From Bedellia somnulentella (Eukaryota > Arthropoda > Insecta > Lepidoptera > Bedelliidae), in assembly GCA_963576735.1 (NCBI GenBank), contig OY755198.1, forward strand, positions 2,046,001 to 2,110,000: a DNA stretch of 64,000 nucleotides. Direction: 5' to 3'. Position numbers and translations under genes: made by a program. Positions 41,032 to 52,368 of this stretch are shown here, one piece after another. Every line of letters begins with the position of its first letter. The first letter of the stretch is position 1. The notes below the pieces were generated by a model that was not told the origin of the DNA, made no database searches, and saw only the letters and a list, made by a program, of their open reading frames with translations.

Positions 41032-43312
41032 AGAGTCAACATATTTTTTCCATGAAAGGTTACTGCAAAATGTAACACCTAAAAATTTTATTTCTGAAAC
41101 AACAGGCAGAACTTTGTTATTGTACGATATGGATGGTGTAATCAAGCCAGAAGTTTTCCTGAAAACAACAACCTTTGTTTTATTTTCATTTACAGATAAA
41201 TTTAAATAATTGAAATACTTTTGTAGGTCTTTCATAACCTTATTAAGAAGAGAAGTAGAAGTTTCTAAATTATCACCTTCAGTATAAACAACAAGATCAT
41301 CAGCATATTGCAAATTTTTGATATGGGGTCCAAAGTTATTATTCAAAAGATGAATATATAAAATAAATAATAATGGAGACAAAACACCACCTTGGCAAAC
41401 CCCAACAGAACCCTGTCGGGGCCCATATAACTGATTATTATATTTAACATGCACCATTCTTTCAGTCAAAAAATTGTTAACCCAAAAAACTATTTTTTCA
41501 GGAATACCCATACTACGTAACTGCTCACAAAGGATATCAATATTAATATTATTAAAAGCACAAGAAATATCAAAGAAAACTCCTATCAAAAATTTGTTTT
41601 GATCCATATTCTTTTGTATGTCCAAATGTAATTGACATATACTTTCACGAGCTGACCGGCCTCTACGAAATCCTAACTGATTAGTTGGTAAGATATTATT
41701 TTTTTCAACATAAAATTCAATTCGTTGTTTTAGCAATTGTTCAAAAACCTTTCCGACACAAGATGTTAGTGCTATTGGGCGATATGAATCTGGATCACCT
41801 TCAAGTTTTTCTGGTTTCAAAATTGGTATCAAACAATCTGTTTTCCAATCAGATGGAATTATGTTGTTTTCCCAGAGATAATTCATTAGAAGAAGAATTA
41901 CTTGTAAACTTTCACAACTTAGCTTTTTGAGAACAATGAAGGGAATGCCATCTAAACCAAAAGCAGTATCTCGACGTGAATATAATGCTGACTTTAATTC
42001 TTGTAATGAGAATGGTTTAACCATAAATTTACAACAATTTGATATTGAATTAAAATTTTCACTGCATTTAAAGGGTATATTAACAAAATCAGGTGTAAAT
42101 TTCTTAAGAAAATCAATTATCCAAGTATTGTTGTTTGAATTTTTTGGAATAAATGTTTTATTAAATTTCCTCATATGTTTCCAAATTACAGATAGAGGAG
42201 TAGAACGGTTGAATGAAGAACATAATGCCAACCAACTATTTCTTCTTTCTGACTTCAAAGTTCTTTTTTTTAAAGCTTGCAATCTTTTAAACTCAATGTA
42301 GTTTTCTATTATTGGGTCATATTTTTTAATATAAGCTTCTTTGGAGGCTCGCACGACTTCTGTACATGTGTTATTCCACCATGGAAGATAAAGTCTCTTT
42401 TTACAATTTTTATTTTTACAATTATTTACAGAATTTTCATTGTTTTGAAACCCATAAATGCATTTTTCAACAGCAGAATGCAATATAGTGCAAAATAATG
42501 TATATGCATTTTGAGGATAATATAATTTAAAATTAAAATTAGAGAGGATAGAATCAACCATTTTGGCATACTTATGCCAGTCAACTCGATTAAAATTAGG
42601 ATATAGGGGCAATTTGACCCCTTGACCAGTGCAATTATTGTTAGAATTATCATTTGTAACTTGAACTTTTATTATCACAGGAAGGTGATAGCTACCCATT
42701 GGATCGTCATAAACAGACCATTCAGATGATAAGGCTATTGAAGGAGAAACTATTGTTAAATCTAAAGCATTTGGACGCCAAGACTGTGTACCAACTGTGG
42801 TTGGTTGACCATCATTCAAAAGAACTAGATTGTTATCATCAATGACTTCTAAAAGCATTCGTCCACGAGGCGAGTCGGAGCCACAACCCCATGATGTGTG
42901 ATAGGCATTGAAATCACCAGCAAAAATCATAGGGCTAGGAATTGATTTGATTAAACTATCCAATTGGTTTTTATTAAGAACCGGTTTATTATTAGGGGGA
43001 CAATATACACTTACTACAGATATTTCTCTATTATTAATTGTAATTTTAACACAAATATTTTGTAAAAATTGGTCAAAAACTGTAGAAATTCTAGAATAAT
43101 TAAAACAATTTTTTACCAAAATAGCTACACCGTTATGTTTGTTACCACAATCATTTCTTTCTATTTTATAACCTGGTACATTGAATTTTTTACTTTGCAA
43201 CCAAGTTTCACAAACTATTGCAACATGTATATTGTCATCATAAAGAAATTGAGTAAATTGGCTTTTGTTGCACAGTATACTTTGCGCATGCAACTATATT
43301 TATTATATCCAT
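41032..43312 (-). pseudogene. LINE A ORF2, endonuclease and RT piece
   Basis: The expected start is ATG 43312-43310, which overlaps the ORF1 stop in TAATG. A small indel between 43310 and 43293 shifts the frame; from 43293 the frame is open for about 750 codons. The endonuclease shows AIVCETWL, GVAILVKNCF, FAGDFNAYHTSWG and WRPNALDLTI. The RT shows SYRPIALTSCVGKVFE, LGFRRGRSARES, FDISCAFNNI, GVCQGGVLSPLLF and the catalytic YADD near residue 661. The frame continues to KKYVDSI, where the DNA transposon begins; sequence beyond 41029 belongs to the transposon TIR. Confidence 0.85.
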
Positions 43313-44031
43313 TAAGAAGTTTTGGGATTTGTCTTAGCACTGAAAGTTTGTTGCAATATGTTTTTTATTGTGTTAGAATTTATAGTTATATCTTTATTAG
43401 TTACTATTTTTACTACTGCTTCTGTCAATAAAGTCAAAAATTTATCTGACTTTGTTAAATTTTGCATTTGTATATCAATTGATTTTGCACCTAAGTTGGG
43501 AAATGCATTTTCATTTAATAAATCAGAATACTTAACTGCGTGTGACTTTATTTTATTTTCTTCTATTTTTTGTTTTTTAATAGGACATATCGATGAAATA
43601 GCAACATGATTGCCATTGCAATTTATACATTTAGCATTTTCTTGTTTTATTGTACATATTTTATAACTGTGTCCTCCGGTGCAGATAGAACAAATTTCAG
43701 TATTTTTACAGTATTTAGCTATATGACCATATCGCATACATTTTAGACATTGTTTGACGGGGGGGATGTATTTTATCAACTCATGACGCCAAGAATCTAT
43801 GTATACATAATCAGGTAGCACAGTGGAAGCAAAGGTAACTGCAACAGTTTGCATAGGTTGGTATTGTAGATTCCCATCACTATTACGAACCCTACGCATG
43901 AAGCGCCGAACCTGAACAACATTACAAGAACTGCCAATTAAAGAAAATATCTGTTTATTTGAATATGTTGTTGAGACTGAGGAAAGAACCCCAGTAACTT
44001 CAGTATCGCCAGCCGGAATATTAGCAAACAT
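43312..44031 (-). pseudogene. LINE A ORF1, C-terminal piece with zinc knuckles
   Basis: From MFANIPAGDTEV this 239-codon stretch holds QTVAVTFASTVLPDYVY, a YIPPVKQCLKCMRYGH lead-in, and three CCHC-type knuckles (CLKCMRYGHIAKYC, CSICTGGHSYKIC, CINCNGNHVAISSIC). This is the usual Gag-like ORF1 C-terminus of I-like LINEs. The stop TAA (43314-43312) overlaps the ORF2 ATG. Upstream of 44031 the frame is closed by TAA, consistent with the LINE B insertion further out. Confidence 0.8.
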
Positions 44032-44473
44032 GTTGAGTTCATCCAGTATTTTTTTATTTTGTATACCATTGAAACCATTTTATTGTCATGATTGCGGATA
44101 CAACAAAAGATGTTACATAAATTTATAGTAGTGACTGTCACAATCTACTCTTTCGAGTGTACGACATTAGTACATAGTTTAACTACGTCATTTTATTGAA
44201 ATTCATAGAAATGTCATCATGCAGTATTGCTAATTAATTAATAAAATTAATGTTCTTAAATATAACTCTAAATGTACTATTCATAAATTGAAGTCAGTGT
44301 AAAATATACAAATAAAATAAAATATAACCCTATGCCACAGAGATATCATCATCAGTTTAAGTTAACTACATAAAAAAATAAAAAATATAATACCTTTCAA
44401 TCAATTAAAACATATCAAAACGAAAACTGAATTATAATAAAACATAAAAACATGTTAACATTAAAATTAAATA

Positions 44474-47352
44474 TTATTCTTCGTCCTTTAATAAGTCCTT
44501 AACACTATAGAAACATTTTTCCATTAGCCATTCAAATATTTTTCTTTTAAATAATATTATAGGAAAATTCTTAAAGTAATCAGGTATTTTATTATAAATT
44601 TTGCACGACATATATAGAATACTTTTCCTATTTAAAGCCTGTCTTAGATCTGGCATTGCTAATTTGTCTTTAAATTTTATATTAAGTCTATCACTCCTTG
44701 TTAGTGGCATATTCTTAAAAAGTGATTTATTACTCTTTACAAAAACATACACTTCATATATGTAAATGCAAGCTAGTGGCAGAATTTTTAATAATTTGAA
44801 AAGTGGCCTGCAAGACTCAGTTTGGTCATTTATTTTGCATAAGGCTCTTACACATTTTTTTTGCGCAATAAATACAGACTGGATATCCGTAGAATTTCCC
44901 CACATTATAATTCCATATCGAAGAATGGAGGAAACATAACCATGATACGCCATTTTGCCAGCATTAAGTGACGAGAATTTTACAACACGTTTTAAAACAT
45001 ATAAATATTTATTAAGTTTAGTACACACATTACTACAATGATATTTCCAATTAATATTTTTGTCAATGGTTATACCTAACAATGAAATGCTATTTACTTG
45101 TTCTATCATTGTATCATTATATTTGAGTGTTATATCCTGAGCTGATGATTGTGGATGATAAAACTGTATGAGTTTGGTTTTTCCAAAATTTAATTTTAAA
45201 TTATTTTCGGCCGTCCATTGTACAATTTTTTTAAATTCGTTATTAATTTTATCTTCGTAAGGACATTCATTTGAATCTGAAATTAGAGCAACACTATCGT
45301 CGGCGTACAAAATCATTTTACAATTGACTGCGTCAGGGAAGTCATTAATATAGAGGAGAAATAAAAATGGGCCCAAGATACTTCCCTGGGGGACTCCATA
45401 TTCATCCATGAGAAAGTTAGACCGATATTCCTGTAAAATTTTTGTTTTATTTGATAACCCTAAGAGAGAGGTACATACATATCTGTTATTGATATATGAT
45501 TCTATCCATTTCAAAGCATTGCCTCTGATTCCGTACCTCTCTAGTTTATAAAGTAAAGTAGGTCGACACATATAATTAAATGCTTTAGTTAAGTCCATAG
45601 CTATTGCACAGATTGGGACTTTTTTTTCCATTGACTCAATAACACTTTTGATCAAATTAAATATAGCTAAAACTGTCGATTTATTTTTTCGAAACCCATA
45701 CTGTTCCGGTTTGAGTATATGTTCTTTTTCTACAAATTCGGACAATCGGACTAACATAGCTTTTTCAAATATTTTCGATAGTATCGGAATAAGGGTTATT
45801 GGTCTATAATTATCTATCTTAGTTTTCGATCCTTTTTTATGAAGAGGTTTTACAATGGAAATCTTCAACTGGCTTGGGAATACTCCTTGTTGAAATGAAA
45901 GGTTAATTAGGTAAGACAAAGGGACACATATTGCATTTGCACATAATTTTAGAATTTTTGTGGTAATCTTATCAATCCCGACAGAATTAGTATTTTTAAG
46001 ATTTTTTATAATAGTTTTGACCTCATTTTCAGAAGTAGGCGCTATAAAGAAAGATTTAAGTTTGTGGTCCTTGAACTTTGTTCTACCGCCAGTGCAATTG
46101 CTGGAAACTTCTTTTACAAAAAAATCATTAAATATTTTACAAAGTTGCTTCGGATTTCGTTCAATTCCCTCTTTAAATTCAATTGCACGAATAAATTGAG
46201 GCATTCTTAAAAATTTACTGTTTTTTATTACATTCCAAGATGCTTTACAAGTATTTTTGGATGTTTTTATGTATCGCTCATTACAAATTTTATTTGATTT
46301 AGCCACGCATTTTTGTAGAATTTTTGAATATTTAGAGTAATTTTTGATATCATGTTCTGATCGATTAGACCTTGCCCTGTAATACAGTTTTCTTTTCATG
46401 TCACTCGATTTTCTTAATCCTTTCGTTATCCAAGTTACATTATTTTTGGTACTTCTCTTTACTTTTATAATAGGGAAATGTAAATCATAAAATAATTTAA
46501 GATCATTATAAAATATATCAAATGCTAGTGAGAAATCAGTTTCACTAAGAACATACTCAAAATTTATATTATTTATACAACTGAGAAATTTCCTAACGTT
46601 ATCCTTTGATAAATCTGGTTTATACTCATACCAAAACTTTGTGTATTTATCTATATTAACAGACGAAAACTGAAAACATTGAGCATAATGTCTAGAGAGA
46701 CCTAATTTTTGTACTTTTCCTAGCCCTTTAAAGTTTGTCAAAATATTATCGATACAAGTTCTTGAATTGTAAGTCACATGTGTGTACTCATTAATTTGTG
46801 GTCTTAAGTTATGATTATGCAATAAATTTAAGACTTGCTTTGTTTTAGCATCACTTGGTTTTTTGAAATCTATATTGAAATCTCCGCATATAATAATCCT
46901 GTGATTACCTTTGCCTATCTTATTTAGAACAACATTAAGTTTATCCAAAAATACACTTATATTACTACATGGAATTCTATAAACACACAGCATGAAAATA
47001 TTTAAATTTAAAATGAATATACCACAACATTCAAAATCCATTGGTGATGCTATGGCTGATATTTCGTCAATCATTTCATATTCCAGTCCATCGCGTAGTA
47101 AAATACAGGAACCACCTCTATTTTTATCAATACGATGAAAAGCAGCTGCTAAGTTATACCCATTTATTTGTAGCAAACTGTCATGTCCCGCTCGAATAAA
47201 ATGTTCAGTAAAACAAATTGCATCAAAAATAATCCCTTTATTTGAGAATTCACTCAAAACGATTTCTATATTTTCTTGTTTATTAAGTAATCCTTCAATA
47301 TTCTGATGTAAAACTGTAATTTTTTTTGAAACTAGTTCTCTAAAAAAGGAAT
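44474..47352 (-). CDS. LINE B ORF2: endonuclease-reverse transcriptase, entered by -1 frame
   Basis: The frame is open from just after a TGA at about 47355, and the conserved endonuclease start (ITVLHQNIEGLLNKQ) follows directly. The first in-frame ATG is only at 47074, inside the endonuclease domain, so normal initiation would destroy the protein. The overlap with ORF1 contains TTTTTTA at 47347-47341, in the correct phase for -1 slippage. Domains: endonuclease (AICFTEHF, IIICGDFNIDF, SRTCIDNILTN), RT (DNYRPITLIPILSKIFE, QYGFRKNKST, AMDLTKAFNYM, GVPQGSILGPFLFLLYIND, YADD near 45305) and a C-terminal helical part (LRYGIIMWGNS). No RNase H. The protein is about 955 codons from the slip site. 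Confidence 0.87.
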
Positions 47353-48639
47353 ATCAGTTCCGCTCATTTCAGCACCGCTATTCATTTCATGACTTTCCGT
47401 TTGGACTGCTTGATCTCTTGTATTTTTAATTGGCTCTTTACATTTACAAAATTGATAATAATTCATTTTATATTGATTGCGCAATATGCTCCTAAGTATA
47501 TTTTGGCCCAAATATGAGGAATATTTTCTTTGCCCATAATATTCGCACTGGTGATTAAGCTCCAGGTATTCTGCATTTTCAAAATGGCTGCATAAAAATT
47601 TTAATTCATTATTTAATTTTTTTTCATTTATATAATAATTGTTTCTATTTTGGCATATTATAATATGAGGCTCCGATGTATTGTGCAAATTGAAATTAAG
47701 GTGAGACAAGAGTCTATAGGGATCACAAGCATGCATGCCACCAATAATTATGATGTAATCATTTTTGGTTAATGGCTCTTTATACAATCTCATCGGTTTT
47801 AATATTTCATCAATTGGTGCTCCAGGTTTATACATACAAAATACTTTGAATGAATCTCCCAATAGATTTTGTAAAGTACCTGCTAATCCTCGGCCTTGCT
47901 CGTCAGCCAATATTATGACTTGTTGTTTTTGCTTTTTAATACATTCTTTTTCGCCTGGGTTTGGTTGCTTTCCTGAATTATTTTGGTCGTTATTGACCTC
48001 AAATATTTCGATATCTGAAGTTGTTGGAGGGATTTTAGGCGTTAGTGTAATAGTTTTCCCAACTTTTGTTTTTTTCGACAGAAAAGAATTTTCACTGCAA
48101 TGTTTAGGTGTGGATGTCGATGGGGATTTTATTAAATTGGCTTTATTATTTATTGCGTTTTTATTGCAAAATTTTTCAAATGATTGCTTCAATTCATCGT
48201 TTTCTATTTTAAGCTTTTCGATTTCTTCGTGTGCCGTTAACAGTTCACTCTTTAAATAGTCGTTTTCATATTTTAATTCAGTAATATCTGCGCTTTGGGA
48301 TAAAGAAAAATTTGGTAAGCTCGCTGATATACTATTATCTAGTGCCGTAGAATTTAATAAACTTTCGTCGGAAACGCTTTTTTCTAGTTGTGTGGGAATC
48401 AGTTGTACATTATTTTGATCCTGCCTTTTTCGAAGAGTCATATTGGTTTTATTTGATGTTTTGTCTTTTCTATGTTTTGTTATACATGTATCACATTTCC
48501 ATTCCTTTTTCTGTACACTAGTCATTAATTGGTACCTTTTTTCACTAACATTAGCGCAAGCTTCGTCATACACGTTTCCACAGATTGAACATTTAAGATT
48601 TCTCTTTGGTACGACTTTATTGCATTTTATACATTTCAT
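47332..48639 (-). CDS. LINE B ORF1: PHD-like finger and esterase-like protein
   Basis: 435 residues from ATG 48639. Residues 1-52 form a PHD-type zinc-binding pattern (CIKC, CSICGNVYDEAC, CDTC). A coiled coil of Glu/Lys/Leu heptads lies around 118-155. Residues 235-375 look like an SGNH/GDS-type fold (VIILADEQGRG in place of GDS, IIIIGGMHACDP, PHIIICQNRNN). Similar proteins are found in CR1-group LINE ORF1s, where they bind nucleic acid. The last codons before the TAG stop are CCT TTT TTA GAG AAC. Confidence 0.85.
   Translation of the reverse strand: MKCIKCNKVVPKRNLKCSICGNVYDEACANVSEKRYQLMTSVQKKEWKCDTCITKHRKDKTSNKTNMTLRKRQDQNNVQLIPTQLEKSVSDESLLNSTALDNSISASLPNFSLSQSADITELKYENDYLKSELLTAHEEIEKLKIENDELKQSFEKFCNKNAINNKANLIKSPSTSTPKHCSENSFLSKKTKVGKTITLTPKIPPTTSDIEIFEVNNDQNNSGKQPNPGEKECIKKQKQQVIILADEQGRGLAGTLQNLLGDSFKVFCMYKPGAPIDEILKPMRLYKEPLTKNDYIIIIGGMHACDPYRLLSHLNFNLHNTSEPHIIICQNRNNYYINEKKLNNELKFLCSHFENAEYLELNHQCEYYGQRKYSSYLGQNILRSILRNQYKMNYYQFCKCKEPIKNTRDQAVQTESHEMNSGAEMSGTDIPFLEN
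47341..47347 (-). promoter_or_regulatory. Probable -1 ribosomal frameshift heptamer (U UUU UUA)
   Basis: TTTTTTA lies with ORF1 codons TTT and TTA in its last six positions, three codons before the ORF1 stop at 47334-47332. Slipping back one base gives TTT TTT AGA GAA and enters ORF2. The overlap of the two frames is only about 20 bases. No downstream pseudoknot was modelled. Confidence 0.65.
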
Positions 48640-48830
48640 GTTTATTGGTTATTAAATTCAATTTTTTATAAAATATAATTATAGTTAGTATATTTTCTTG
48701 TATTTTTCTTACTAAACTTTTAATATTTAGAGTGGCAACACTGCTTTATAAGTGGTATCACTAAATTATTGACATTGATTGATTTGACCGTGATTTGGAC
48801 CGTGGTTTGACTTTGACAATGACAGGTAAA

Positions 48831-49145
48831 GGTAGATACGCATCTGTGACAGAATGACAGATTTCTGCAGTGTTTGTTTTGCTTGTAATTGTTTGAAAAT
48901 TTTAACTCTCATCGGGTATTAAACAAACAATTTAAAATTTTCACTGTATCAATTTCGTTTGTAACTGAATTTTAGATTAACGGTTATAAATTTGCGTACC
49001 TTTTCCAATTGTTTTCAGCAAAAATCCAGGTGCTTCGGTCATGTAACTTCATTCCAATGTAAGCTTATAAGTTAGTCAACATTCGTTTTGCCTTTTTGTA
49101 ACGTATATCACTATTTAACCATTTATAAACATTTATTTCGCACTG
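48831..49145. other. No gene seen; probable LINE B leader or LINE A remnant
   Basis: AT-rich, non-coding. Probably the 5' leader of LINE B or the lost middle of LINE A ORF1; I cannot place the boundary. Confidence 0.4.
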
Positions 49146-49580
49146 TTATTGAATATCGATGTTATCTCTCGTGGGTATGGTCTCGTAGTTACTTATTCTA
49201 AACTTATTGGCATGGTTTGCTCGATCAAAAGTGATACCAACTTTAAATCTGTTTATTGATCTCAGATGTAAAACACCTGAAATACAATTTTGGCGAAGAA
49301 CCCTTGATAATGCAAGACGATCATAATCTGTAATTGGCTTATCTGCTGTCTTATGGGATAAAAAAACTATAAACTCTGTCTTGTTAGAATCTTCAGGGTA
49401 TTTTCTTAGATAATTGTCAATTTTATATATTCTGTACTTATCTGTATTTTCCTCAGCGATGGAATTTGAAGACATCGATGAACTATCAGACTCTTTCTGA
49501 ATAGAAAAGTTATCTATCCCATCAGTAGAAGCCACATCTTCATCTTCTTTTCTTTTACGTTTTCTTTTACCTCTAGACAT
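49146..49580 (-). pseudogene. LINE A ORF1, probable N-terminal piece
   Basis: 144 codons from ATG 49580: a basic start (MSRGKRKRKRKEDED), a Ser-rich linker, then a globular part (KTEFIVFLSHKTADKPITDYDRLALSRVLRQ, VLHLRSINRFKVGITFDRANHANKF). This resembles the region that precedes the zinc knuckles in ORF1 of I/Jockey LINEs. It lies upstream of LINE B and has the same orientation as the 44.0-43.3 kb piece, so I infer that it is the other half of LINE A ORF1. About 40 residues are unaccounted for. Confidence 0.5.
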
Positions 49581-49599
49581 TTTTATATTTATTAACTTA

Positions 49600-50385
49600 T
49601 ATACACACTATTTTTAACGATATTTACAGCTTGAATTTCTATACTCAATCCAATAATTAAAAGTTTTTAGTAAAAATTTAAGAAGAGCGCCTTTTTTTCC
49701 GACTCTTTTCCCGCCTTTTTCAAGATCATTTTCTAATTTTGTGGCATGTGTCAGTGGTTGGTAGACGACAATCTCTACCAATACCAATTTACATACATCA
49801 CTCACTATCAATCACGCCATTAGCTCCATTAGTGTAAGTATCACTGTAGGACGTGGATCTAGGACTATCGATCACCATATAAATTGAAGTGATTACTAAT
49901 TAAATCGCATGACAAAGTTAATTGATTATATTATTATTCTAATTTTTATTTTTATCTATGTTATCTTTTTACCTATACCCTAGTCATATCATTTTGTGGT
50001 TTCTGTGGTTTCTGATATCGGTTCAAACAGGTGACAGGACTCACAGTCAATACTAAATGCGTTTATCAAATATATAGGCATGCATCAGGCATTTAGGTGC
50101 TCGCTACGCTCGCTCGTTTTATACATAATCTAACCTAACTAAATGTGACCTAACTTTTCTTTGTCTGCAGTGACTAAATGTGACCTAACCTTTCTTCAAT
50201 AATGAATTTGAGTTCGGGTGTCACCGCTCGTTATGATCTGCCGAACTATTTATCGAACCGCTCACTCCATCATTTTTACCGCTCATTTAATTATTGGACT
50301 ACTCAATTATTTTTAGAATTGACATTTTATCATAAAATAACCGACTCACAAACTTTAGTATCCTCCAGACACCGTAGTCAAGTCA
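49600..50385. other. No gene seen
   Basis: AT-rich spacer. AAATGTGACCTAAC is repeated at about 50140 and 50174, a short local duplication. Confidence 0.45.
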
Positions 50386-50393
50386 GTGCAAAC

Positions 50394-51417
50394 CATGGAA
50401 GTATTATTTAAACAGGAACGCGCGCTCGCGACCTAAAGTGTCCTGAAAAAGGATGGCTAACTAGCTAACTGTGTCTCGTTTTAAGTAGGGTGACCATCTG
50501 TTGGTGTTTTAATAAGAGTTCCTCTAAAGGATACAAAAACACTTCTATTTACATATTTTGAATGTTTTTGTTCATGAAATCCTCATGTGGGGACCTGATG
50601 CACTCGCAGCCTTTGACACGGTAGCTCAATTGGCAGAGCGACGGGGGCGTATACCCGAGGGCGTGGGTTCGATCCCCACCTGTGTCGAAATTTTTCTTTC
50701 CTTTATTTATTAGCTATATTTACAGACATACATTATAAAAAATATTATAAAAACACTTATATTTACATATATACATTGTTTTTGGTAAATCAACGTGTTT
50801 TTTATACATATTTATTCTTAATTAATAGATTATAAAAGAATGGGTAGCCAGTGCTTGAGAATTAAAATTTCCTCAGCCACTTTTTGAGCAAAACCAAATT
50901 CAAATCGTTTAATGCATTCATGAGGTAAAGTTCGAGATGATACAGGTTATTTTATTTATTGTTCCATAACATGAACCCATATTTATCACTATTAAATGAT
51001 AAAAGCTCCAAAACACTCAAACAGATGATAAATTGTGGACACCACATTTATCTTGTTTCGATGGGGATACCCGTGACAAATATTAATATCCCTTTTGCCA
51101 AACTTAACCAATTATTTATCTCTAAATCGATAGGCGACAATAATAATTAAAATAAAATACAAAAAAGGAACAGTTTATAACCTGCTTTTTATAAAATACT
51201 CCCTATAAATAAGTTTTATTTGTTTTTCTTTGAACTTAATCTCGACTGGCAACCGTGCGAGCGGGACACACTTCTCTCTCACACGGCTCTCGTTCTAGGA
51301 CGTTTCTCTGCTTGACAGTCTTTAAAAGATAATTAACTTTATTGCATGGTAATAAATTGCATTTTTGTTTACCATAATTTTGTGAGTACTCTCTCCTGTT
51401 TAGTTAGTAGCTTCATG
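50394..51417. mobile_element. Non-autonomous hAT-like transposon, copy 1 (1024 bp)
   Basis: GTGCAAAC flanks both sides exactly (50386-50393, 51418-51425), an 8-bp duplication typical of hAT elements. The ends are imperfect inverted repeats: CATGGAAGTATTATTTAAAC and the complement of CATGAAGCTACTAACTAAAC. It contains a tRNA-like module (50615-50686), part of a TATG-tail repeat (about 50835-50890) and no transposase. A second copy lies in inverted orientation at 56117-57506. Confidence 0.85.
50615..50686 (+). repeat. 72-nt tRNA-like module inside the hAT-like element
   Basis: A full tRNA-length fold: acceptor GACACGG/CTGTGTC (one G-U), D-arm GCTC/GAGC, T-arm GTGGG-TTCGATC-CCCAC. The anticodon arm is defective, with only CGGG/CCCG pairing, an 8-base loop and no T at position 33. 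It is better read as a SINE head than as a tRNA gene. The same downstream phrase AATTTTTCTTTCCTTTATTT follows all three copies in the window. Confidence 0.7.
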
Positions 51418-51425
51418 GTGCAAAC

Positions 51426-51575
51426 AAATCGGTTCGACAAAATTGTCCAATAATCCCCCCGCTGTCACTGCACTTCACGCCCCTCAATGTTGCAAGGTAA
51501 AACATATATCGCCAAATTCTCGTAAATTATTTTATAAGGAAAGGAAAACAGTTAGCAACACCTTTTATTAATTAA
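51426..51575. other. No gene seen
   Basis: Short spacer between the hAT-like copy and a TATG-tail repeat. Confidence 0.4.
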
Positions 51576-51836
51576 CTACATACATACATAATCACGGCTA
51601 TAAATCCCTAGAAAGGGTAGCCAGACCTTCGAAATAAGAAATTCTTCAGCCACTTTTGCAATTTGAGGGGAAAAAAATGTAAAATAAGGTAAAATAAAGA
51701 TTGTAGTACAGGTTCTTGATAATGGGTCTCCAACCGCATCACCCAAAAATCCTTTAAAAAGCCCCAATACCCTTAGTCGCCTCTTACGATCACCCATAGG
51801 AAGAAATAGGGCAGTGCTATTCTAAGCTGACACTGC
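51576..51836 (-). repeat. TATG-tail family repeat, full length, reverse
   Basis: (CATA)n at 51580, CCTCTTACGATCACCCATAG and CTAAGCTGACACTGC at the far end. Contains a small insertion near 51700. Confidence 0.83.
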
Positions 51837-52237
51837 TAAAATTAACAACTAATCAGAAAAACTATAATAAGAAGAACAACTGCAATAGGCTGTTCAGGTG
51901 GAGTTGCAAATGTCAAAGGAGTAGAGCTCTTTTTATTTAAACACATTCTTTTAGAATTTCTATCTAAACGCATTATTATTTTGTTGAAAATTTAAGAAAA
52001 AAAATATTCTCCGCTTGCAACACTGACATGGCGGCGTATAAAAATTCATAATGTACACAAAACAAAATAGCTTTGAATCATCGAAAATATGTGGAAATAA
52101 ACAATAGTAACCGGTAAAACGTGTTTCCCAGTCCTTTAATTTTGATATTTACTCTATTTCGACAAGTTGGAAGTACGCAAGTCGTCATTATTAATTTTTT
52201 TGTGGAGCTGTTTTGGCTTGTCACTTTCAAAGCTTCT
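51837..52237. other. No gene seen
   Basis: AT-rich spacer to the palindromic MITE; no supported feature. Confidence 0.45.
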
Positions 52238-52368
52238 AATTGGCCTAGACCTCGCTTTTATAACATACCCTTTTTATATTATAAATCGATAAAGGACATC
52301 AAACTAAACAACTTTGCCCATGGAATGCCTATCTAAAATATTGTAATTTTCAAAAAATAATAATAATT

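Larger units (their letters stand above)
44300..48830 (-). mobile_element. LINE B: CR1-like non-LTR retrotransposon, full length
   Basis: ORF1 (PHD-like finger, coiled coil, esterase-like domain) and ORF2 (endonuclease and RT) are both uninterrupted on the minus strand. That domain content of ORF1 is known from CR1-group elements. The 5' leader runs upstream of 48639 and the AT-rich 3' UTR lies below 44474; precise ends were not found. It lies between two pieces of LINE A, so it probably inserted into it. Confidence 0.8.
29940..49600 (-). mobile_element. LINE A: I/R1-like non-LTR retrotransposon, split by nested insertions
   Basis: Pieces on the minus strand, in element order: ORF1 N-terminus (49580-49146), ORF1 C-terminus (44031-43312), ORF2 endonuclease and RT (43312-41032), ORF2 RNase H (32137-31043) and ORF2 C-terminus (30300-29960). 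The gaps hold LINE B (about 44.3-48.8 kb), the 8.9-kb DNA transposon (41028-32142) and an unidentified insert (about 31042-30310). The junction at the DNA transposon rejoins in frame, which proves that both sides were one element. The link to the 49.1-49.6 kb piece is an inference from its ORF1-like content. Confidence 0.75.

Noticed and set aside
50120..50195. Telomere-like CCTAA repeats
   Set aside because: Only a few isolated CCTAAC words, not a tandem TTAGG array.
50615..50686. Functional tRNA gene
   Set aside because: The overall length and three arms fit, but the anticodon stem pairs only over four bases, the loop has eight bases and position 33 is G. All three copies share non-tRNA 3' flanks, so a SINE or transposon module is more likely.
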